NCBI GenBank assembly: GCA_044463125.1
Contig: JBIQMS010000002.1
Coordinates: forward strand, 148,912-212,911
From: CAYMZZ01 sp044463125
GTDB taxonomy: Bacteria; Bacteroidota; Bacteroidia; Chitinophagales; Chitinophagaceae
Reading direction: 5' to 3'
Length of the DNA: 64,000 nt
A program made the position numbers and the translations under genes. How positions within the stretch are numbered: the first letter of the stretch is position 1; each line of letters starts with the position of its first letter. Below, one piece after another: positions 51,434 to 59,386 of the stretch. The notes beneath the pieces are model-generated. The model saw only the letters and a list, made by a program, of their open reading frames with translations. It was not told the origin of the DNA and did not search any database.

Positions 51434-51546
51434 TTTATTTTCAGTGCCTTCGGCCTGAGAATGAATGAATGGGCAAAGCGGAAAAAATTCCGCCGGCCCT
51501 TGTGGAAAATGCGAAACTTATCATCACAGTATAAATTTGAATTGAA

Positions 51547-52224
51547 ATGCCAAGTGTCAAATTACCCCGGAAGAGTACGGATACGGATATGACGCCCTTC
51601 GTGGACATCGCCTTCCTGATCCTCTCTTTCTTCATCATGGCGACCAAATTCAAGCCGGAAGAACCCATCAAGGTGGAAACACCCAGCTCGGTTTCTTCCA
51701 CCATCTTGAAGGAGGAAAATGCCATGCTGATCACCATCGATCCGGAGGGTAAAGTGTTTCTGAACGTTAATGCTATTAACGACAAGAACAAGGAAAAACT
51801 CTCCAAGATCATTCATGGTATCAATACGACAAGAAATCTGAATCTGACCGAAGAGGAGATGGAAAGGTTTAAGAGCCTGCCCATCGTAGGTGTACCCTTC
51901 AACGGACTGAAGCAGTTGCTGAGCTATCCCACCGAACAGGCGGCTACCATCAAGCAACCCGGCATTCCCGTAACGGATACCCTGAACAATGAGCTGGTTT
52001 GGTGGATTGATGAAACCAAAAAAGCCTTTGCCGACGGTCGTACCAAACTGCTCTACTTCATTAAGGGAGACAATAATGCCAAGTATCCCAGCTTCGAAGG
52101 CGTGATCAATGCCTTCCGCAAGAATGAAGAGTTTAAGTACAACCTGATTACTGCCCAGGAAGGCGCCCCCGAGGGTTCCGAGCTGGCCCGTATCAGACGT
52201 GAGCAGGAGAGAGGAGGAAAGTAA
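51547..52224 (+). CDS. exbD: ExbD/TolR family biopolymer transporter (first)
   Basis: 225 aa: short cytoplasmic start, one span with the proton-carrying Asp in TDMTPFVDIAFLILSFFIM, then a periplasmic domain longer than in classical ExbD (about 140 aa). It is followed by a second, divergent exbD, the arrangement usual in Bacteroidota, where two ExbD-type subunits may form a mixed pair in the ExbB pore. Confidence 0.92.
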   Translation: MPSVKLPRKSTDTDMTPFVDIAFLILSFFIMATKFKPEEPIKVETPSSVSSTILKEENAMLITIDPEGKVFLNVNAINDKNKEKLSKIIHGINTTRNLNLTEEEMERFKSLPIVGVPFNGLKQLLSYPTEQAATIKQPGIPVTDTLNNELVWWIDETKKAFADGRTKLLYFIKGDNNAKYPSFEGVINAFRKNEEFKYNLITAQEGAPEGSELARIRREQERGGK

Positions 52225-52269
52225 GGACCGACAGATATCAATTATTTTATAACATAAACGATTTAAGCG

Positions 52270-52887
52270 ATGGCAAGTATAGATAGCGGAGGAGATGGCG
52301 GCGGACATAAGAAAGGCCCGGGCGTGAAGAAAGCCAAAAAGCTTTCGACCAAGGTGGATATGACACCCATGGTGGACCTCGGATTTCTGCTGATCACCTT
52401 CTTCATCTTCACGGCTACCATGACCTCTCCTGTAGGTATGGATTTGAACATGCCAAAGGAAACAGATAAGCAGGAAGAGCAAACCAAAGTGAAACAATCC
52501 GGTGCGCTTACGCTGATGCTGGGTGCTGATGACAAGATCTTTTATTACGAAGGTGAACTTGCGGAAGGCGGTGCTAATTTTCAGCAAACCACTTTCGGAA
52601 AGATCCGCGACATCATCATCAAAAAAAGACAATCGGTGATCGCCAGCTATACTGGCAACCCCGAATGTGAAGCAAAAGCCCGCGAAAAAGGCAAGGATCC
52701 CCGCAGGGAATGCGAGGACGAAGACTTTATTGTGGTGATCAAGCCCACGGATAACGCTACGTTCAAGAATACCGTAGATATCCTGGATGAGATGACAATC
52801 AATAATGTACGCCGTTTTGCGCTGGTAAAGATTGCCGAATCCGAGCTGGAACTGGTGAAAGCATCGGAAGGGCAGCCCGCCAATTAA
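52270..52887 (+). CDS. exbD: ExbD/TolR family biopolymer transporter (second)
   Basis: 205 aa with a glycine/lysine-rich N-terminus (GGDGGGHKKGPGVKKAKK), one span with the key Asp in KVDMTPMVDLGFLLITFFIF, and a periplasmic domain that contains two cysteines (NPECEAKA, RRECEDED). Lies 45 nt after the first exbD and 56 nt before tonB. Confidence 0.92.
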   Translation: MASIDSGGDGGGHKKGPGVKKAKKLSTKVDMTPMVDLGFLLITFFIFTATMTSPVGMDLNMPKETDKQEEQTKVKQSGALTLMLGADDKIFYYEGELAEGGANFQQTTFGKIRDIIIKKRQSVIASYTGNPECEAKAREKGKDPRRECEDEDFIVVIKPTDNATFKNTVDILDEMTINNVRRFALVKIAESELELVKASEGQPAN

Positions 52888-52943
52888 TACCGCGGTTTGT
52901 GGAATTTCCGGAAAAAAGAATCTAATTTTAAACAAACGAAATA

Positions 52944-53774
52944 ATGGAAGCCAACAAAATTTTATCATCCGACATACTGGACCTCGTATTTGAGGGCCGG
53001 AATAAGGATTATGGGGCTTATGAGTTGCGTAAGACCTATAACAAGCGGATTACAATGGCTTTGGTGATTACGGGATCGGTTGCCCTGTTGGCGCTCCTGG
53101 GTTCGGTTTTGGCCAGTACCCTGAAAGATGACGACAAAGGCAAGATCGAGTTCAAGGAAGTAACGATCCAGACCCTGAAAGAGGAAGAGCCCAAGGTGGA
53201 ACCCCCGCCTCCACCTCCGCCCAAGCCACCAGATCCTCCCAAAATTGAGATGAAGCAGTTCACGCCTCCCAAAATCGTAAAAGATGAGGAAGTCCAGGAA
53301 CCGCCTCCCACACAGGAAGAGCTGAAAGAGGTGAAGATTGACCTCAAGAGCCAGGAAGGTATCAAAGACGAAGGTATCGTGGCCCCCGCCGTAATCGACG
53401 ATGGTAAGGGTATTGTGGAAGTGAAAAAAGAAGAAGACGAAAACAAGATCTTCGAAAAGGTGGAAATCGAAGCTTCGTTCAAAGGTGGTGAAGCCGCCTG
53501 GCGTAAGTACCTCGAAAGAAACCTGAACCCCAATGTTCCGATCGACAACGGTGCTCCTGAAGGTCTCTATACCGTGTACGTACAGTTTGTGGTAAGTAAG
53601 GATGGCAGCATCTCCGATGTACGCGCCCTCACCAACCATGGCTATGGTATGGAAGCCGAAGCGGTAAAAGTTATCAAGAAAGGCCCCAACTGGACCCCCG
53701 CGGTACAGAACGGCCGCCAGGTTAACGCTTACCGTAAGCAGCCCATTACCTTCCAGGTAACTTCCGATTACTGA
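52944..53774 (+). CDS. tonB: Energy transducer TonB (first)
   Basis: 276 aa. N-terminal cytoplasmic segment ILDLVFEGRNKDYGAYELRK (Bacteroidota-type), one span (LVITGSVALLALLGSVLA), a proline-rich periplasmic spacer (EPPPPPPPKPPDPPK) and the C-terminal TonB domain ending with YRKQPITFQV. Transmits proton-motive force to outer-membrane receptors. Intrinsic terminator at 53802-53832 ends the four-gene unit. Confidence 0.93.
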   Translation: MEANKILSSDILDLVFEGRNKDYGAYELRKTYNKRITMALVITGSVALLALLGSVLASTLKDDDKGKIEFKEVTIQTLKEEEPKVEPPPPPPPKPPDPPKIEMKQFTPPKIVKDEEVQEPPPTQEELKEVKIDLKSQEGIKDEGIVAPAVIDDGKGIVEVKKEEDENKIFEKVEIEASFKGGEAAWRKYLERNLNPNVPIDNGAPEGLYTVYVQFVVSKDGSISDVRALTNHGYGMEAEAVKVIKKGPNWTPAVQNGRQVNAYRKQPITFQVTSDY

Positions 53775-53801
53775 TCATTTCAAACAAGACTTATTGATAT
53801 C

Positions 53802-53832
53802 AATCCCCGTCAGCAATGGCGGGGATTTTTTT
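53802..53832 (+). terminator. Intrinsic terminator after tonB
   Basis: ATCCCCG - TCAGCAATGG - CGGGGAT followed by seven T residues. The best-formed terminator in the window. Confidence 0.85.
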
Positions 53833-53891
53833 GGTTTAAGGTTTAGTGTTTAAAGTTTAAGGTTGATAGATATTGCAGTAATGATTGAGAA

Positions 53892-54022
53892 AAATCTGCG
53901 AAAATCTGCGTAAAAATCTGCGGCCATCTGCGGGAAACCTTTCCTGCTCTTTGAAGCTGTTGACGACAAAGAAGCCTTTCCCGCAGATTTGCGCGGATCA
54001 TCGCCGCAGATTCCCGCAGATT
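53892..54022. repeat. CTGCG fold-back element, copy J
   Basis: 41-nt spacer with CTTTGAAGCTGTTGACGACA and AAGAAGCC; it shares a stretch of about 50 bases with copy L. The outer-module-like TATTGCAGTAATGATTG lies on the left, the polarity of copy F. Confidence 0.83.
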
Positions 54023-54119
54023 ATTTCATTCAGTGATCGCCAACTCTTCATTCAATGTAGGGTTTAAGGTTTAGTGTTTAAAGTTTAAGGGTGATAGATA
54101 TTGCATTAATGATTGAGAA

Positions 54120-54237
54120 AAATCTGCGAAAATCTGCGTAAAAATCTGCGGCCATCTGCGGGAAATCCTCCGGTCCTTTGGAGCTGTTGGCGACAACGAA
54201 TCCTTTCCCGCAGATTTACGCAGATCTTCGCCGCAGA
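54120..54237. repeat. CTGCG fold-back element, copy K
   Basis: Left arm identical to copy J, spacer diverged (CCTTTGGAGCTGTTGGCGAC) but still 40 nt; the right arm is truncated at CCGCAGAATC. Confidence 0.8.
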
Positions 54238-54326
54238 ATCGAATCAACAAATACCCGAATAATCAAATTTTCAAATTTTCCCTATGGATTTTTCTTTGCT
54301 TTTGCTCTTATAGCAAAAGTATCGAC

Positions 54327-55154
54327 ATGCAACCAAACCAGATTCTTTCCGCTTCGCTGCTCGATATTCTCTTCGAGCATCGCAACAAAAATTATGGCGC
54401 TTATGAGCTCCGCGCCACTTATCCCAAACGGGTTATTTATTCACTATTGCTGGCCGCGACAATAGCCGGTGGTGCACTGATGCTGGTGGGGTCAACATCC
54501 AGGTCAGATTCTACGGATAGTCCCTTGCTGGATAAACCCGAAGTGTATGTGGAAGCCTATATTGAGCCTATTCCGCCTCCAGAGCCGCCACCTGCCCGAC
54601 CAGCAGAGCCGCCGCAGGTGCGTACCGTAGCGCATGTAAATATCCAGATCGTGCCCAACGAGTTGGCCACCGACCCGCCACCCACCCAGGATGAACTTCG
54701 AACTGCGCAGGTAGGGCTACAGAAACTGGATGGTGTCGATTTCGACAATACCCCACAGGCGCCAGTGGTGGAAGGAAGAGGAAAAGGTATAGTGGAAGCG
54801 CAGCGTGTGCCGGAGGAGCCGGCTATTCACACGCATGTATCCGCAGAAGCACAGTTTCCCGGCGGCATCGATGAATGGCTAAAGTTTTTGCAGCGCAACT
54901 GCGATGGGCAGGTAGCCAGCGACAATGGAGCACCCGAGGGACGGCATACCGTTATCATCCGCTTTGTGGTGGATGAGGAAGGCAATGTGAGCGACCTGGT
55001 ACCCACTACCAAAATAGGCTTCGGCATGGAAGAAGAAGCCCTGCGTGTATTGCGCAAAGCCGCGAAAAAGAAATGGATACCCGCCGTGCAGAACGGAAGA
55101 CCGGTGAAGGCGTACAGGAGCCAGCCGATTACATTTGAAGTACTGGGCACGTGA
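54327..55154 (+). CDS. Energy transducer TonB (second copy)
   Basis: 275 aa paralogue of the TonB at 52944 with the same N-terminal pattern (ILSASLLDILFEHRNKNYGA), one span, a proline-rich spacer (IEPIPPPEPPPARPAEPP) and the C-terminal domain ending YRSQPITFEV. Sequence identity to the first copy is clear at both ends but the spacer differs, so this is an older duplication. The stop TGA is formed by the first CGTGAGG unit of the following repeat. No terminator seen. Confidence 0.9.
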   Translation: MQPNQILSASLLDILFEHRNKNYGAYELRATYPKRVIYSLLLAATIAGGALMLVGSTSRSDSTDSPLLDKPEVYVEAYIEPIPPPEPPPARPAEPPQVRTVAHVNIQIVPNELATDPPPTQDELRTAQVGLQKLDGVDFDNTPQAPVVEGRGKGIVEAQRVPEEPAIHTHVSAEAQFPGGIDEWLKFLQRNCDGQVASDNGAPEGRHTVIIRFVVDEEGNVSDLVPTTKIGFGMEEEALRVLRKAAKKKWIPAVQNGRPVKAYRSQPITFEVLGT

Positions 55155-55241
55155 GGCGTGAGGCGTGAGGCGTGAGCTGTGAGACGTGAATCGTGAGGCG
55201 TGAGGCGTGAGGCGTGAATCGTGAGGCGTGAATCGTGAGGG
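55149..55241. repeat. CGTGARN heptamer array
   Basis: About 13 units of 7 bp, mainly CGTGAGG and CGTGAAT, starting in the last codon of the second tonB. Smaller arrays of the same unit occur at 15534-15560 and 37039-37060, also right after stop codons. Confidence 0.88.
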
Positions 55242-55269
55242 GTTTTAAGTTGATTGCGATAGAGTTTCC

Positions 55270-55378
55270 TATCTGCGAAAATCTGCGGAAAAATCTGCGG
55301 CCATCTGCGGGAAACCTTTCCTGCTCTTTGAAGCTGTTGACGACAAAGAAGCTTTTCCCGCAGATTTCCGCAGATTAT
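55270..55378. repeat. CTGCG fold-back element, copy L
   Basis: Spacer nearly identical to copy J (AAACCTTTCCTGCTCTTTG, GACGACAAAGAAGC); right arm shorter (two units). Confidence 0.82.
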
Positions 55379-55571
55379 TTTAGCCATAATCGCCAACGCT
55401 TCATTCAATGATGGGTTTAAGGTTAAGAGTTTAAAGTTTAATGGAATTGGGATAGCAGATGAAGGAATCCGTATGGCACCCTACCCACCCCCTTAAACCC
55501 TAAACCTTAAACCCTAAACTCTAAACTTTAAACTCTAAACCTTCAACTCTAAACTCCTTCCCTACAATCCG

Positions 55572-55579
55572 TACTTTTG
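55572..55579 (+). promoter_or_regulatory. -7 box (TACTTTTG) for mnmE
   Basis: Full match to TAnnTTTG, 8 nt before the start codon, so the transcript would have a very short leader. Confidence 0.55.
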
Positions 55580-55587
55580 CTCCCATC

Positions 55588-56967
55588 ATGGCAAACCGCG
55601 CTTCCTGGGACGATACTATTGTGGCCCTGGCAACAGCTCCGGGCATTGGGGCTATCGCCGTTATACGTCTCAGTGGCCCACGGGCCATTTCTTTGGTAGA
55701 TGCATTATTCCCTTCGAAAGATTTACAGGCCGCGCCCTCACACACCCTGCACGTGGGTTTGTTGCAACAGTCCGACCGGGTTTTGGATGAAGTGGTAGTA
55801 GCGCTTTACAAAGGTCCCCGCAGCTATACCGGCGAAGATGTGGTGGAGATCAGTTGCCACGGTTCGCCCTATATACAGGAGCAGATTATTGGCGCCTGTG
55901 TGCAGGCCGGGGCCAGGCTCGCCAAGCCCGGTGAGTTTACCCAACGCGCCTTCCTGCATGGCAAAATGGACCTGGCCCAGGCCGAGGCCGTGGCCGATCT
56001 CATCGCCAGCCATACCCAGTCGGCCCAGCGTGCCGCCCTGCATGCCCTGCGCGGAGGATTCAGCCAGCAATTGCGCGAGCTGCGCGAAAGGCTGATCCGC
56101 TTTTCCGCCCTCATAGAGCTGGAGCTCGATTTCTCGCAGGAAGATGTGGAATTTGCCGACCGCAAAGCATTCTATGAACTCATTGGCGAGCTCACCCATA
56201 CCACCGATGAACTGGTGAATAGTTTCCGCCTCGGCAATGTGATCCGCCAGGGGGTGAGCGTGGCCATCGTAGGCAAACCCAATGCCGGCAAGAGCACCCT
56301 GCTCAATGCCCTGCTGCAGGAAGACCGCGCCATCGTGAGCGATATACCCGGCACCACCCGCGATACCATTGAGGAAGTGCTCAATATCGACGGTATCCTC
56401 TTTCGCCTGATCGATACCGCCGGTATCCGCCAGCATAGTGGCGACAGCATCGAAAGCGAGGGCATGGGCCGCAGTATGGATAAAATGCGCCGTGCCGACC
56501 TGGTGCTCTATTTGTTTGATGTTGCCGACGATATCATCGAATTACAGGCCTGGCGCCAGCGGCTGGAAGAGCAGGGCAGGCCCTACCTGCTGGTGGGCAA
56601 TAAGATCGACCAGCCCGGAGAGGGGCAAGCCCGCGAGAAGTATGGCGCCATCGACCAACTGGTGCTGATCTCCGCCAAAGCCGGTCGCCACCTCGAGCTG
56701 CTGCGCGAGCGCATGCTCGATACCGTGCTGGCCGGTCAGGTGCAGGTAGAAAGCAGCATCGTTACCAATGCCCGCCACTATCATGCGTTGAAAGAAGTGC
56801 AAAAATCACTCTACGATATCCGTGCCGGCCTCGACAACCGCCTCCCCGGCGACCTGCTCGCCCTCGACATCCGCCGCTGCCTCCACTACCTCGGGGAAAT
56901 CACCGGCGAAGTGAATAATGAGGAGATGCTGGACTATATTTTTTCGAAGTTTTGTATTGGGAAGTAG
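55588..56967 (+). CDS. mnmE: tRNA modification GTPase MnmE (TrmE)
   Basis: With MnmG it adds the carboxymethylaminomethyl group to wobble uridine of tRNAs. 459 aa: N-terminal folate-binding domain (DTIVALATAPGIGAIAVIRL, EISCHGSPYIQEQI, FTQRAFLHGKMDLAQAEA), inserted GTPase domain with G1 GKPNAGKSTLLNAL, G2/G3 PGTTRDTIEE and DTAGIR, G4 NKID, and the C-terminal FCIGK. Complete. Confidence 0.96.
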   Translation: MANRASWDDTIVALATAPGIGAIAVIRLSGPRAISLVDALFPSKDLQAAPSHTLHVGLLQQSDRVLDEVVVALYKGPRSYTGEDVVEISCHGSPYIQEQIIGACVQAGARLAKPGEFTQRAFLHGKMDLAQAEAVADLIASHTQSAQRAALHALRGGFSQQLRELRERLIRFSALIELELDFSQEDVEFADRKAFYELIGELTHTTDELVNSFRLGNVIRQGVSVAIVGKPNAGKSTLLNALLQEDRAIVSDIPGTTRDTIEEVLNIDGILFRLIDTAGIRQHSGDSIESEGMGRSMDKMRRADLVLYLFDVADDIIELQAWRQRLEEQGRPYLLVGNKIDQPGEGQAREKYGAIDQLVLISAKAGRHLELLRERMLDTVLAGQVQVESSIVTNARHYHALKEVQKSLYDIRAGLDNRLPGDLLALDIRRCLHYLGEITGEVNNEEMLDYIFSKFCIGK

Positions 56968-57113
56968 GAATAATTCTCTACTTTTCTAATTGCTTTTGAC
57001 AGTATTGCCAACCAGGTAGGGTAAGGCAAGAAAATCTTTATTATTTCCTTGCTCAGCTATCCTTCCCTTTTGTTAGATTTGACCTTTTAAGGACAAGACC
57101 AAACACGGTAAAT
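56968..57113. promoter_or_regulatory. Leader of the restriction-modification operon
   Basis: 146 bp with none of the repeats seen elsewhere. It contains the imperfect palindrome GCAAGAAAAT / ATTTCCTTGC (57026-57052), a possible operator for the XRE protein, and a TAGATTTG box at 57074-57081, 32 nt before the ATG, with a TTG 22 nt further upstream. Confidence 0.5.
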
Positions 57114-57398
57114 ATGCTGGGCGAAAAACTGAGAGAGTTAAGAGAAGCCAAAGGACTGGTGCAACGGCAGGTGGCAGCTGAGCTGGAGGTTGATACTGCG
57201 TATATCAGCAAGATAGAGAGCAATGAAAAACCGGTAAGCCGCCAGCACCTTATAAAGCTGTCGATTCTGTTGGGTATTTCAGAGGATGAGCTGCTTACCC
57301 TTTGGTTGGCTGATAAGTTGTATGATGTAGTAAAAGATGAACGCCTGGCAAATTCTGCACTGCAAACAGTTATTCAAAAAATCAATAAAAAGAAATGA
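57114..57398 (+). CDS. XRE family helix-turn-helix regulator of the R-M operon
   Basis: 94 aa. HTH of the cro/C1 type: LRELREAKGLVQRQVAAELE (helices 1-2) and VDTAYISKIESNEKPVSRQ (recognition helix). It overlaps hsdM by 4 bp (ATGA). By position it resembles controller proteins of restriction-modification systems that delay nuclease expression; here it is inferred to be autoregulatory through the palindrome in the leader. Confidence 0.85.
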   Translation: MLGEKLRELREAKGLVQRQVAAELEVDTAYISKIESNEKPVSRQHLIKLSILLGISEDELLTLWLADKLYDVVKDERLANSALQTVIQKINKKK

Positions 57399-59386
57399 AC
57401 CATATCCAACATAATCAAATTGTCAACTTTATCTGGGGCATTGCCGATGATGTGCTTCGTGATGTTTATACACGAGGTAAATACAGAGACATAATACTTC
57501 CATTCACAGTATTACGCAGGTTGGATGCTTTGCTGGAGCCTTCAAAGGACAAAGTGATTGAAATGCATGAGCAACTGAATAAGTTGAAAATCGAAAATCA
57601 GTCACCACAGCTTAGAAAGGTTTCCGGCTATGTTTTTTACAACACTTCTAAGTACACTTTCAAGAAGTTGTTGAATGACCCTGCAAACATTCGGCAGAAC
57701 CTTGAAAATTATTTGGATGGCTTCAGTTCGGATGTTCAGGACATCATTAGCAAATTCAAATTGCGTAATCAGTTGGATACGCTTGAAGAAGGCAATATAA
57801 CTTTCCCATTGATTGAAAAATTCTGTTCTTCTCAAATCAACCTGAGTCCGGTAGCGGTGAAAGATAAGGATGGAAACATTGTGCATGAAGGATTGAGTAA
57901 TCTGGGAATGGGATATGTTTTTGAGGAGCTTATTCGCAAGTTCAATGAAGAAAACAACGAAGAAGCTGGTGAACACTTCACGCCAAGGGAAATCATTAAG
58001 TTGATGACCCATCTCATTTTTGAACCTGTCAAAAATAAAATCAAACAAGGTACTTATCTCATTTATGATCCTGCTTGTGGCAGTGGTGGTATGCTTACAG
58101 AAGCGGAACATTTTGCATTGGAAATAAATCCCAAAGCAACATACCATTTATACGGTCAGGAAGTGAACCCCGAAACATTTGCCATCTGCAAAGCAGATAT
58201 GCTGATTAAAGAGGAAGACCCTGAGAAAATTGCTTTTGGTTCAACATTGTCAAATGATGGCTTCCCCAAGCTAAAGTTTGACTTTATGCTGTCTAACCCG
58301 CCTTATGGTAAAACATGGAAGGTTGACCAGGACAGCATCGTTGATTCAAAAACAAAAGAAATACTTGATAGTCGCTTTAATGTTGGTGTACCAAGAGTAA
58401 GTGATGGCCAGTTGCTGTTCTTGATGAACATGGTTTCCAAAATGAAGGCCGATAGCGAAATAGGCAGTCGCATTGCTTCCGTACATAACGGCTCATCATT
58501 GTTTACAGGTGAAGCAGGTGGTGGTGAAAGCGAAATCAGAAAGTACATCATTGAAAACGATTTACTTGAAGCAATCATTCAGTTGCCAAATGATATGTTT
58601 TATAACACTGGTATCGCAACGTATATATGGGTGCTGAGTAACAAAAAAGAGGAAAGAAGAAAAGGTAAAGTTCAATTGATTGATGCCTCTGGCATCTACA
58701 GCAAAATGCGAAAGGGATTAGGCAGCAAGTCAAATGAATTGACGGAATCCCATATCCAACAAATTGCAGATGCATTTAAAGATTTTCAACAGAATGAAAT
58801 CAGCAGAATTTTTGAAAACGATGACTTTGCCTATTGGAGTATTACGGTAGAACGGCCTTTGCGTTTAGCTTGGCAGCTAACAGAAGAAAGGCTATCTGCA
58901 ATGGAGGATACTGATTACTATTTGCCAGTCCTCAAAGCATTGGAAAAGCAGTTTGGCACTGCTGTTCAAAACGACTTCAATCAACTATTGTCTGGATTAG
59001 ATACACAGCTAAAAAAGTTGTCGTTGAAGTGGAAACCAAAAGAGAAGAAAACATTTTTAGATGCTTTGTCATGGCGTGATGAAGAAGCCAAACCTGTTAT
59101 CAAAAAGCAGGACAAAGACGAAGTGATTTATGAAGCCGACCCTGAATTACGGGATTACGAGAGTGTTCCTGTAAAGCAAAATGTGCAGGAGTATTTTGAA
59201 AAGGAAGTGTGGCCCTTTGTGCCTGATGCATGGATTGACCATTCCAAAACGGTTAAAGGATATGAAATATCCTTCACTAAAATATTTTATAAATACCAGC
59301 CGCTGAGAACAGTGGCTGAAATTACTGATGAAATTATGCAGCTGGAGAAAGAAACCGATGGATTGTTGAATGAAATCATATCTTAA
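57395..59386 (+). CDS. hsdM: Type I restriction-modification system, methylase subunit HsdM
   Basis: N6-adenine methyltransferase subunit, 663 aa. N-terminal HsdM domain (FIWGIADDVLRDVYTRGKYR), AdoMet motif I DPACGSGGML (about residue 226) and catalytic motif IV SNPPYGKTW (about residue 299). The C-terminal part (residues 500-663) is longer than in E. coli HsdM and ends with a coiled region (LEKETDGLLNEI). It shares one base with the hsdS start (TAATG). More A+T-rich than the housekeeping genes to the left. Confidence 0.95.
   Translation: MNHIQHNQIVNFIWGIADDVLRDVYTRGKYRDIILPFTVLRRLDALLEPSKDKVIEMHEQLNKLKIENQSPQLRKVSGYVFYNTSKYTFKKLLNDPANIRQNLENYLDGFSSDVQDIISKFKLRNQLDTLEEGNITFPLIEKFCSSQINLSPVAVKDKDGNIVHEGLSNLGMGYVFEELIRKFNEENNEEAGEHFTPREIIKLMTHLIFEPVKNKIKQGTYLIYDPACGSGGMLTEAEHFALEINPKATYHLYGQEVNPETFAICKADMLIKEEDPEKIAFGSTLSNDGFPKLKFDFMLSNPPYGKTWKVDQDSIVDSKTKEILDSRFNVGVPRVSDGQLLFLMNMVSKMKADSEIGSRIASVHNGSSLFTGEAGGGESEIRKYIIENDLLEAIIQLPNDMFYNTGIATYIWVLSNKKEERRKGKVQLIDASGIYSKMRKGLGSKSNELTESHIQQIADAFKDFQQNEISRIFENDDFAYWSITVERPLRLAWQLTEERLSAMEDTDYYLPVLKALEKQFGTAVQNDFNQLLSGLDTQLKKLSLKWKPKEKKTFLDALSWRDEEAKPVIKKQDKDEVIYEADPELRDYESVPVKQNVQEYFEKEVWPFVPDAWIDHSKTVKGYEISFTKIFYKYQPLRTVAEITDEIMQLEKETDGLLNEIIS

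Larger units (their letters stand above)
53833..54326. repeat. Tandemly duplicated repeat block between the two tonB genes
   Basis: No gene. Two consecutive blocks start with the same GGTTTAAGGTTTAGTG sequence at 53833 and 54061; over the first 105 or so bases they differ at only two positions. Each holds a CTGCG copy (J 53892-54022, K 54120-54237). The rest is a TCAACAAATACCCGAATAATC block (about 54240-54275) and a short unique leader. Confidence 0.87.
55155..55587. repeat. Repeat-filled spacer between second tonB and mnmE
   Basis: No gene in 433 bp: CGTGAGGC/CGTGAATC array (55149-55241), CTGCG copy L (55270-55378), GGTTTAA/GTTTAAAG units (about 55414-55440), a short unique stretch, TTAAACC/CTCTAAAC units (about 55494-55556) and a promoter box. 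Telomere-like blocks form an inverted pair. Confidence 0.85.

Noticed and set aside
53892..54237. CRISPR array
   Set aside because: The ATCTGCG units are 7 bp with short irregular gaps and mirrored arms; there are no 20-40-nt repeats alternating with unique spacers, and no cas genes.
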